From positions 1,302,001 to 1,366,000 of the forward strand of contig NZ_MKEQ01000001.1 of the NCBI RefSeq assembly GCF_001875655.1: a stretch of 64,000 nt of DNA. The letters run 5' to 3'. Below, piece by piece: positions 45,470 through 52,967 of this stretch (within the stretch, counting starts at the first letter, position 1; each line of letters opens with the position of its first letter). This stretch comes from Enterobacter hormaechei ATCC 49162. Lineage in GTDB: Bacteria > Pseudomonadota > Gammaproteobacteria > Enterobacterales > Enterobacteriaceae. Made by a program: the position numbers and the translations under genes. Below the pieces are notes generated by a model that saw nothing but the letters and a program-made list of their open reading frames with translations, did no database searches and was not told the DNA's origin.

Positions 45470-47902
45470 ATGACCACTCTGAATCTCAACACCCTCAGCG
45501 AACGTATTAAAGCGCATAAAATGGCGCTGGTGCATATCGTTAAGCCGCCGGTCTGTACCGAGCGCGCACAGCATTACACCGAAATGTACCAGCAACACAT
45601 GGACAAGCCGATCCCGGTACGTCGCGCCCTGGCGCTGGCGCATCACCTGGCAAAACGCACCATCTGGATCAAACACGACGAGCTGATTATCGGTAACCAG
45701 GCAAGCGAAGTGCGCGCCGCGCCGATTTTCCCGGAATACACCGTCTCCTGGATTGAGAAAGAGATTGACGATCTGGCGGACCGTCCGGGTGCGGGCTTCG
45801 CGGTGAGCGAAGAGAACAAGCGCGTGCTGCATGAAATCTGCCCGTGGTGGCGCGGTCAGACGGTACAGGATCGCTGCTACGGTATGTTCACCGACGAGCA
45901 GAAAGGCCTGCTGGAAACCGGCATCATCAAAGCGGAAGGCAACATGACCTCCGGTGACGCGCATCTGGCGGTGAATTTCCCGCTGGTGCTGGAAAAAGGG
46001 TTAGACGGCCTGCGCGCGAAAGTGGCCGAGCGCCGCTCGCGTATCAACCTGACGGTACTGGAAGATCTGCACGGCGATCAGTTCCTGAAAGCCATTGATA
46101 TTGTGCTGGAAGCCGTCAGCCTGCATATCAAGCGTTTCGCCGATCTGGCGCGTGAGATGGCCGCCAGCGAAACCTTCGACAGCCGCCGCGACGAGCTGCT
46201 GGCCATGGCGGAAAACTGCGACATCATCGCCCACGAACCGCCAAAAACCTTCTGGCAGGCGCTCCAGCTGTGCTACTTCATTCAGCTGATCCTGCAAATT
46301 GAGTCTAACGGCCACTCCGTCTCCTTCGCCCGTATGGACCAGTACCTTTACCCGTACTACCGCCGCGACGTGGAGCTGGACCAGAGCCTGGACCGCGAAC
46401 ACGCCATCGAACTGCTGCACAGCTGCTGGCTGAAACTGCTGGAAGTGAACAAAATCCGCTCCGGCTCGCACTCCAAGGCTTCTGCGGGCAGCCCGCTGTA
46501 TCAGAACGTCACCATCGGCGGCCAGAAGCTGGTCAACGGTGAGCCGATGGACGCGGTCAACCCGCTCTCCTACGCGATCCTCGAATCCTGCGGCCGCCTG
46601 CGCTCCACTCAGCCGAACCTGAGTGTGCGCTACCACGCCGGGATGAGCAACGACTTCCTCGACGCCTGCGTGCAGGTGATCCGCTGCGGCTTCGGGATGC
46701 CCGCGTTTAACAACGATGAAATCGTCATCCCGGAATTTATCAAGCTCGGCGTGGAACGAGAGGACGCCTACGACTACGCCGCCATCGGCTGCATCGAAAC
46801 CGCCGTCGGCGGCAAGTGGGGCTACCGCTGCACCGGCATGAGCTTTATCAACTTCGCACGCGTGATGCTCGCCGCGCTGGAAGGCGGCCGCGACGCCACC
46901 AGCGGCAAGGTATTCCTGCCGCAGGAGAAAGCACTTTCTGCGGGTAACTTCGACAATTTCGATGAGGTGATGGCGGCGTGGGACAGCCAGATCCGCTACT
47001 ACACCCGCAAATCCATTGAGATCGAGTACGTGGTGGACACCATGCTGGAAGAGAACGTCCACGATATTCTCTGCTCGGCGCTGGTGGATGACTGCATCGA
47101 ACGCGCGAAAAGCATCAAGCAGGGCGGCGCGAAGTATGACTGGGTTTCCGGCCTACAGGTGGGGATCGCTAACCTCGGCAACAGCCTGGCGGCGGTGAAG
47201 AAGCTGGTGTTTGACCAGGGCGCTATCGGTCAGCAACAGCTGGCGGCGGCGCTGGCGGATGACTTCGACGGGTTGACCCATGAGCAGCTGCGTCAGCGTC
47301 TGATCAACGGCGCGCCGAAGTACGGTAACGACGACGACAGCGTGGACATGCTGCTGACGCGCGCCTACCAGACCTACATTGAGGAGCTGAAGCAGTACCA
47401 CAACCCGCGCTACGGTCGCGGCCCGATTGGGGGGAACTATTACGCGGGCACGTCGTCCATCTCCGCAAACGTGCCGTTTGGCGCAGCGACAATGGCGACG
47501 CCAGATGGCCGTAAAGCCCACACTCCGCTGGCGGAAGGGGCAAGCCCGGCGTCCGGTACGGATCACCTCGGCCCGACGGCGGTGATCGGCTCCGTGGGTA
47601 AACTGCCTACCGAGGCAATTCTTGGCGGCGTGCTGCTGAACCAGAAGCTGAATCCGTCGACGATGGAAAACGACAGCGATCGCCAGAAGCTGATGGTGCT
47701 GCTGCGTACCTTCTTCGAGGTGCATAAAGGCTGGCATATTCAGTACAACATCGTCTCCCGCGAAACGCTGCTGGAAGCGAAGAAACACCCGGATCAGTAT
47801 CGTGACCTGGTGGTGCGCGTGGCGGGTTACTCGGCGTTCTTCACCGCCCTGTCGCCGGATGCGCAGGACGATATTATCGCCCGTACTGAGCATACGCTGT
47901 AA
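45470..47902 (+). CDS. pflF: Glycyl-radical enzyme PflF (YbiW), substrate unknown
   Basis: The 810 residues equal E. coli YbiW. The active-site loop is AAIGCIETAVGG (Cys441 with Glu443), and the C-terminal radical motif is RVAGYSAFF with Gly786. True pyruvate formate-lyases have two adjacent cysteines. The single Cys plus GCxE pattern instead resembles glycerol or diol dehydratase-type and choline lyase-type enzymes, so the common name formate acetyltransferase 3 is probably misleading. It needs PflE for activation and works only without oxygen. A REP pair follows. Confidence 0.93.
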   Translation: MTTLNLNTLSERIKAHKMALVHIVKPPVCTERAQHYTEMYQQHMDKPIPVRRALALAHHLAKRTIWIKHDELIIGNQASEVRAAPIFPEYTVSWIEKEIDDLADRPGAGFAVSEENKRVLHEICPWWRGQTVQDRCYGMFTDEQKGLLETGIIKAEGNMTSGDAHLAVNFPLVLEKGLDGLRAKVAERRSRINLTVLEDLHGDQFLKAIDIVLEAVSLHIKRFADLAREMAASETFDSRRDELLAMAENCDIIAHEPPKTFWQALQLCYFIQLILQIESNGHSVSFARMDQYLYPYYRRDVELDQSLDREHAIELLHSCWLKLLEVNKIRSGSHSKASAGSPLYQNVTIGGQKLVNGEPMDAVNPLSYAILESCGRLRSTQPNLSVRYHAGMSNDFLDACVQVIRCGFGMPAFNNDEIVIPEFIKLGVEREDAYDYAAIGCIETAVGGKWGYRCTGMSFINFARVMLAALEGGRDATSGKVFLPQEKALSAGNFDNFDEVMAAWDSQIRYYTRKSIEIEYVVDTMLEENVHDILCSALVDDCIERAKSIKQGGAKYDWVSGLQVGIANLGNSLAAVKKLVFDQGAIGQQQLAAALADDFDGLTHEQLRQRLINGAPKYGNDDDSVDMLLTRAYQTYIEELKQYHNPRYGRGPIGGNYYAGTSSISANVPFGAATMATPDGRKAHTPLAEGASPASGTDHLGPTAVIGSVGKLPTEAILGGVLLNQKLNPSTMENDSDRQKLMVLLRTFFEVHKGWHIQYNIVSRETLLEAKKHPDQYRDLVVRVAGYSAFFTALSPDAQDDIIARTEHTL

Positions 47903-47907
47903 AAAAA

Positions 47908-47982
47908 CGCCCGGTGGCGCTGCGCTTACCGGGCCTACATTGTTCCCCCGTAGGCCGGGTAAGGCGAAGCCGCCACCCGGCT
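47908..47982. repeat. BIME: two inverted REP units after pflF
   Basis: CGCCCGGTGGCGCTGCGC...GGGCCTAC and GTAGGCCGGGTAAGGCGAAG...CGCCACCCGGC form an inverted pair beginning 6 bases after the pflF stop. The pair ends just before motif copy 2. Confidence 0.9.
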
Positions 47983-47987
47983 TTCTG

Positions 47988-48003
47988 ACTTTCATTCGAA
48001 ATT
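47988..48003. promoter_or_regulatory. Shared 16-bp motif, copy 2 (ybiV)
   Basis: ACTTTCATTCGAAATT matches copy 1 at 14 of 16 positions and lies 65 bases before the ybiV start. The left arm is intact and the right arm is degenerate at its end. Confidence 0.65.
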
Positions 48004-48068
48004 AAATTTGTGCTCCCCGTCACCTTGTTATTAGAATGTTTCAAAACGCAGTGACCCAGGAGCACAGT

Positions 48069-48884
48069 ATGACCGTAAAAGTTATCGTCACCGATATGGA
48101 CGGAACTTTCCTTGATGATGCCAAGCAGTACGATCGTGACCGCTTCCAGGCACAGTTTGAGCAGCTTAACGCCCGCGACATTGAATTCGTTGTCGCCAGC
48201 GGCAACCAGTATTACCAGCTCATCTCCTTCTTTCCCGAACTGAAAGACCAGATCTCCTTCGTCGCGGAAAACGGCGCGCTGGTCTTCGATCACGGCGAAC
48301 AGATTTTCCACGGCGAGCTGACGCGCCATGAATCGCAGATCGTCATTGGCGAACTGCTGAAAGACAAAGGGCTGAACTTCGTGGCCTGCGGGCTGGAGAG
48401 CGCATACGTTAGCGATAAGGCACCAGAAGCCTTCGTGGCGCTGATGTCGAAACACTACCATCGCTTAAAGCGCATCAGCGATTACCGCGAAATTGACGAC
48501 GTGCTGTTCAAGTTCTCCCTGAACCTGCCGGACAGCGATATCCCGAACCTGGTCGATAAGCTGCACGTCTCGCTGGACGGCATTATGAAGCCGGTCACCA
48601 GCGGCTTCGGTTTTGTCGATTTGATTATTCCCGGCCTGCATAAAGCCAACGGCATTAGCCGCCTGCTGAAACGCTGGAAAATCTCCCCGCAGGAGTGCGT
48701 CGGCATTGGCGACAGCGGCAACGATGCCGAGATGCTGAAGCTGGTGAAATACTCCTTTGCGATGGGTAACGCGGCAGAGAGCATCAAAGAAATCAGCCGC
48801 TACAGCACCGACGATAACAATCATCAGGGCGCGCTGAATGTCATTCAGGCCGTGCTCGACGCGCACTCCCCGTTCGACGCCTGA
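48069..48884 (+). CDS. ybiV: HAD sugar phosphatase YbiV
   Basis: This Cof-type HAD phosphatase has 271 residues and the same length as E. coli YbiV, which hydrolyses ribose 5-phosphate, fructose 1-phosphate and similar sugar phosphates. Motifs are DMDGTF (Asp nucleophile near 9), [10 protein letters not shown], the cap motif [11 protein letters not shown] with HKANGI, and [13 protein letters not shown] 48069 is preceded by AGGAGCAC. It is a paralogue of YbjI. It shares a promoter motif with fsaA/pflE and ybiU. Confidence 0.95.
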   Translation: MTVKVIVTDMDGTFLDDAKQYDRDRFQAQFEQLNARDIEFVVASGNQYYQLISFFPELKDQISFVAENGALVFDHGEQIFHGELTRHESQIVIGELLKDKGLNFVACGLESAYVSDKAPEAFVALMSKHYHRLKRISDYREIDDVLFKFSLNLPDSDIPNLVDKLHVSLDGIMKPVTSGFGFVDLIIPGLHKANGISRLLKRWKISPQECVGIGDSGNDAEMLKLVKYSFAMGNAAESIKEISRYSTDDNNHQGALNVIQAVLDAHSPFDA

Positions 48885-49007
48885 TCCCCTTCCTCGCCGG
48901 AGCCTCGCTCCGGCCCCCTCACTCTTTTCTCATCCTGTGGCACCCGTCAAGGTTTTAAACTTGCATTAACTTATTTTTAACTTAAAGTATCACTTGTAGA
49001 CACTTTT

Positions 49008-49023
49008 ACTTTCGAATGAAAGA
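49008..49023. promoter_or_regulatory. Shared 16-bp motif, copy 3 (ybiU)
   Basis: ACTTTCGAATGAAAGA is the reverse complement of copy 1 with one mismatch. It lies only 12 bases before the ybiU start, where a bound protein would block transcription or leader translation. Confidence 0.65.
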
Positions 49024-49035
49024 TGCGAGGCAGTT

Positions 49036-50292
49036 ATGACCTTTACCAGCGAAACGTTGCCAGCGGACCACAAAGCGGCAATTCGGCAGATGAAACGCGA
49101 GCTACGGGCCCAGATCGGTGACGTCCAGGCGGTTTTCGACCGGCTCAGTGACAAAATCGCCACCCGCGTGGCGGAAATTAACGCATTGAAGAATAAAGGC
49201 GAAACCGTCTGGCCGGTGATCCCGTTTACGGATGTGAAAAACGGCACGATTACCGACACACAGCGCGAGGCCATTAAGCGCCGCGGCTGCGCGGTGATCA
49301 AAGGCCACTTCCCGCGTGAGCAGGCGCTGGCATGGGATCAGTCGATGCTCGACTACCTCGATCTGAACAAATTTGACGAGGTGTACAAAGGACCGGGCGA
49401 TAACTTCTTCGGCACCCTAACGGCCTCTCGTCCGGAGATTTACCCGATCTACTGGTCACAGGCGCAAATGCAGGCGCGCCAGAGTGAAGAGATGGCACAG
49501 GTGCAGTCGTTCCTGAACCGTTTATGGACATTCGAGAGCAACGGTAAACAGTGGTTCGACCCGGACGTGAGCGTGATTTACCCGGACCGCATCCGCCGCC
49601 GTCCACCGGGAACCACCTCAAAAGGGCTGGGGGCGCATACCGATTCCGGCGCGCTCGAGCGCTGGCTGCTGCCCGCTTATCAGCAGGTCTTTGCCCGCGT
49701 GTTTGACGGCAACGTCGACAAATACGATCCGTGGAACGCCGCGCACCGTACCGAAGTGGAAGAGTACACCGTGGATAACACCACCAAATGCTCGGTGTTC
49801 CGCACCTTCCAGGGCTGGACGGCGCTGTCGGACATGATCCCCGGCCAGGGTCTGCTGCACGTGGTGCCGATCCCGGAAGCAATGGCTTACATTCTGCTGC
49901 GTCCGCTGCTGGATGACGTGCCGGAAGACGAGCTGTGCGGCGTGGCGCCGGGGCGCGTGCTGCCCATTTCGGAGAAGTGGCACCCGCTGCTGATTGAAGC
50001 GTTGACCAGCATTCCGGCGCTGGAAGCCGGTGATTCCGTGTGGTGGCACTGCGACGTGATCCACTCCGTCGCGCCGGTTGAAAATCAGCAGGGCTGGGGC
50101 AACGTGATGTATATTCCTGCCGCGCCGATGTGCGAGAAAAATCTCGCCTACGCGAAAAAGGTCAAGGAAGCGCTGGAAACCGGCGCGTCGCCGGGAGACT
50201 TCCCGCGCGAGGATTATGAAAAGAGCTGGCAGGACCGTTTTACCGTGAACGATCTCAACATCCACGGCAAACGCGCGCTGGGCATGGTCTAA
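49036..50292 (+). CDS. ybiU: YbiU, DUF1479 putative dioxygenase
   Basis: This 418-residue protein of the DUF1479 family is common in bacteria and fungi and has a predicted cupin-like fold of Fe(II)/2-oxoglutarate oxygenases. The possible metal facial triad is GAHTDSGALERW (His and Asp) and CDVIHSVAPVENQ (His). A basic helical N terminus (AIRQMKRELRAQIGD) precedes it. The substrate is unknown. The ribosome binding site GAGGCAG lies 5 bases before ATG. It ends overlapping the stop of the convergent LacI-type gene by 4 bases. Confidence 0.9.
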   Translation: MTFTSETLPADHKAAIRQMKRELRAQIGDVQAVFDRLSDKIATRVAEINALKNKGETVWPVIPFTDVKNGTITDTQREAIKRRGCAVIKGHFPREQALAWDQSMLDYLDLNKFDEVYKGPGDNFFGTLTASRPEIYPIYWSQAQMQARQSEEMAQVQSFLNRLWTFESNGKQWFDPDVSVIYPDRIRRRPPGTTSKGLGAHTDSGALERWLLPAYQQVFARVFDGNVDKYDPWNAAHRTEVEEYTVDNTTKCSVFRTFQGWTALSDMIPGQGLLHVVPIPEAMAYILLRPLLDDVPEDELCGVAPGRVLPISEKWHPLLIEALTSIPALEAGDSVWWHCDVIHSVAPVENQQGWGNVMYIPAAPMCEKNLAYAKKVKEALETGASPGDFPREDYEKSWQDRFTVNDLNIHGKRALGMV

Positions 50293-51362
50293 CTGTCGTA
50301 CAGCCCTTCCCGCTCCACGGCGGTGCGTCGTTTCCCCTGACGTATCCGCCGTACCGACTCCCGTACGGTCAGCGTGCCGTTAAGCAGCAAGGTTCCCACC
50401 GGCGCATCCGGGCGCATCAGCCGCTGCTGGAGCATATGCACCGCTTCCGTTCCCAGTTCATCGCGGGGGACATGCACCGCCGTCAGCGGCACGTCCTGGA
50501 TGGCGGCCAGATTAAAGCCGTCAATGCTCATCACCGACACGTCCTGCGGCACGCGCAGACCGTGGTTTTGCAGGGCGCTGATGGTGCCCGCCGCCATAAA
50601 GTCACCCCCTACCAGGAACGCCGTCGGCAGGTCTTTTCCCTGCTGCTGGTGAAGCCACTCGCTCACCAGTTGCTCCGTCTCTCTGGCGCTGAAGCTCGGC
50701 ACCACCAGCAGGTCGCGCCTGTCGCTGAACCTGAGGTTATGGCCGTGCCACGCGTCACGGATCCCGGACAGGCGCAGCTCCATAGTGTAGCGACGCAGGC
50801 ACAGCACGTTCATCACCTCACGGTGTCCCATCTCGAACAGGTACTCCGCCGCCCGCTCGCCAATGGCGCGGTGATCAGGCGCGACGGCGAGCAGGCGCAT
50901 GTGGCGGTCCCGGCAGTTAATCAGCATGCAGGGTTTCCCCACGTCTACCGCCAGATCGTGGATATGCGGATCGTCGATACCGAGGAGGATTGCCGCCTGG
51001 GTGTCCGCTTCGTTCATGCGGGCCAGAAACAGCTGGGCATCGCTGTCGTTCTCCTCCAGGGCACAGTAGCGCAGACGCACCTCGTGCGAGGCCAGCCCTT
51101 TGCTCACGCTCTGGATGACGCGGTAGTAAAAGATGTCGGACCGCTCATCGAAGGCGCGCTGCGGGGCGAACACCACCAGGCTGTTAAGCAGCAAACGCCC
51201 CGCCGCCATACCGTCCATTACCCCCAACTCCCGCGCGCATGCCAGCACCTTTGCCCGTGCCTTTTCGCTGGTGTTTGCCTTCCCCGCCAGCACGCGGGAA
51301 ACGGTGCTGATGGAGAGCTGAGTACGGGCGGCGATTTCGTTGATTTTAAGCCTTTTGTCCAT
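50289..51362 (-). CDS. LacI/GalR-family regulator of the GH31 cassette
   Basis: This repressor-type protein has 357 residues. The N-terminal helix-turn-helix is KINEIAARTQLSISTVSRVLAGKANTSEKARAKV with the LacI-family hinge. The ligand-binding domain ends with the family's SVMSIDGFNLA and LTAVHVPRDELG. It is transcribed divergently from the MFS carrier and GH31 genes, so it probably controls them. Its insertion separates ybiU from ybiT, which are neighbours in E. coli. Confidence 0.92.
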   Translation of the reverse strand: MDKRLKINEIAARTQLSISTVSRVLAGKANTSEKARAKVLACARELGVMDGMAAGRLLLNSLVVFAPQRAFDERSDIFYYRVIQSVSKGLASHEVRLRYCALEENDSDAQLFLARMNEADTQAAILLGIDDPHIHDLAVDVGKPCMLINCRDRHMRLLAVAPDHRAIGERAAEYLFEMGHREVMNVLCLRRYTMELRLSGIRDAWHGHNLRFSDRRDLLVVPSFSARETEQLVSEWLHQQQGKDLPTAFLVGGDFMAAGTISALQNHGLRVPQDVSVMSIDGFNLAAIQDVPLTAVHVPRDELGTEAVHMLQQRLMRPDAPVGTLLLNGTLTVRESVRRIRQGKRRTAVEREGLYDS

Positions 51363-51388
51363 TTTGTGATCTGGCTCCGGATGTGAAA

Positions 51389-51402
51389 TGAAAAAATTTT
51401 CA
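51389..51402. promoter_or_regulatory. Candidate operator upstream of the LacI-type gene
   Basis: TGAAAA-AA-TTTTCA has perfect 6-bp arms and sits 27 bases upstream of the regulator start, a usual autoregulatory position. It lacks the central CG of most LacI-family operators, so it is only a candidate. No clear matching palindrome is seen close to the MFS start. Confidence 0.35.
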
Positions 51403-51648
51403 CAGCATGTTTATCAGGTAATAACTTGTCTGAGGGCCATAATGCCGAAAAACAGACCTCGGTTATGAGAAAGTTTGCACAAAATCCACTATTCCCTGCT
51501 CAATTTCTCTCTTAAGGTGAACCTGTCACACAACTTCCATACTAGTTGTATAGCAGCATGGCACTCTAAAACTGATAACTTTCAAATACCTGACGCTGTG
51601 TGACGCCTGAACCTTTGTCCCCTTACCGTCCGTCTTGTGGAGAAGAAA

Positions 51649-52950
51649 ATGAGTCAGGACATCAATAACACCGTTGCGACAAGCAAAACCCGTCGCGTCA
51701 TCAGGAACCTGCGCTGGTACGTACTGGTGCTGTTTCTTCTTGGCGTGACCGTCAACTACATCACCCGTAACTCGTTAGGTATTCTCGCCCCGGAACTGAA
51801 AGAGAGCCTTGGGATCACCACCGAGCAGTACTCCTGGATCGTCGGTGCGTTCCAGATCGCCTATACCATTTTCCAGCCCCTGTGCGGCTGGCTGATTGAC
51901 GTCATCGGCCTGAAAATCGGCTTTATGGTCTGCGCCGGGATCTGGGCGCTGATGTGTATCTTCCACGCGGGTGCCGGAAGCTGGCTGCACCTCGCGATCC
52001 TGCGCTTCTGTATGGGGGCGTCAGAGGCCGCCGCCACGCCCGCGAACGCCAAAACTATCGGTGAATGGTTCCCGAAATCAGAACGCCCCGTTGCCGCAGG
52101 CTGGGCGGGGGTGGGCTTCTCCATCGGTGCGATGCTGGCCCCGCCTATCATCTACTTCGCGCACGCGTCGTTCGGCTGGCAGGGTGCGTTTATGTTTACC
52201 GGCGTGCTGGCGCTGCTGTGGGTGATCCTGTGGTGGGCGTTTTATCACAACCCGGAACAGCATCCGAACCTGAGCCGCGATGAGCTGGCGTTTATCAAGC
52301 AGGATAACGAACCTGCACCGGTCAAACTGCCTTTTCTGACCGCGCTGAAAACCGTCTCGAAGAACAAACGTTTCTACGGTATCGCCATTCCGGCCTTTAT
52401 GGCGGAACCGGCCTGGGCCGTGCTGAGCTTCTGGGTGCCGCTGTACCTCGCCAAAGAGCACGGCATGGATCTGAAACAGATTGCGATGTTTGCCTGGCTG
52501 CCGTTCCTGGCCGCCGATCTCGGCAGCGTGGCGAGCGGCTACCTGACGCGGCTGTACACCCGCTGGTTCGGTTGCACCCGCGTTAACTCGGTCGTCGCAA
52601 GCTCCGTCACCGGCGCGTTCCTGATGATTTCTCTCGCCGTCGTCGCCGTGACCCGCGACCCGTATATCACCATCGTGCTGATCTCCATCGGCGGCTTCGG
52701 GCACCAGATTATCTCCTGCATGCTCAGCGCGCTGGTCGTGGAGTCGTTCGACAAAGGCCAGATGGCGACCGTCAACGGCATGCGCGGCTCGGCAGCGTGG
52801 ATCGCCAGCTTCCTGTTCTCGCTGTTAATCGGGGTGACCGCCGACAAAATCGGCTTTAACCCGCTCTTTATCGCCATGGGCTTCTTTGACCTGCTTGGCG
52901 CTGTTTTCCTGGTGGCATTTATTGCTGAACGTCGCGCCAAGCGCGCCTGA
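51649..52950 (+). CDS. MFS transporter, hexuronate/anion-symporter (ACS) type
   Basis: This 12-span carrier has 433 residues. Family motifs are VNYITRNSLGILAPELKESLGIT, the sugar-acid carrier motif GWLIDVIGLKIGF, and EAAATPANAKTIGEWFPKSERPVAAGWAGVG, as in ExuT/GudP-type anion:cation symporters. ATG 51649 is used, with GTGGAGAAG upstream. The GH31 gene follows after 17 bases, so the substrate is presumably the glycoside that enzyme cleaves; its identity cannot be read from the sequence. Confidence 0.9.
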   Translation: MSQDINNTVATSKTRRVIRNLRWYVLVLFLLGVTVNYITRNSLGILAPELKESLGITTEQYSWIVGAFQIAYTIFQPLCGWLIDVIGLKIGFMVCAGIWALMCIFHAGAGSWLHLAILRFCMGASEAAATPANAKTIGEWFPKSERPVAAGWAGVGFSIGAMLAPPIIYFAHASFGWQGAFMFTGVLALLWVILWWAFYHNPEQHPNLSRDELAFIKQDNEPAPVKLPFLTALKTVSKNKRFYGIAIPAFMAEPAWAVLSFWVPLYLAKEHGMDLKQIAMFAWLPFLAADLGSVASGYLTRLYTRWFGCTRVNSVVASSVTGAFLMISLAVVAVTRDPYITIVLISIGGFGHQIISCMLSALVVESFDKGQMATVNGMRGSAAWIASFLFSLLIGVTADKIGFNPLFIAMGFFDLLGAVFLVAFIAERRAKRA

Positions 52951-52967
52951 TAGTGGATGTATTGCAT

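Noticed and set aside
46001..47062. Minus-strand open frame (353 codons) within pflF
   Set aside because: It is an antisense shadow of a well-conserved glycyl-radical enzyme gene. No ribosome binding site or recognisable product is visible.
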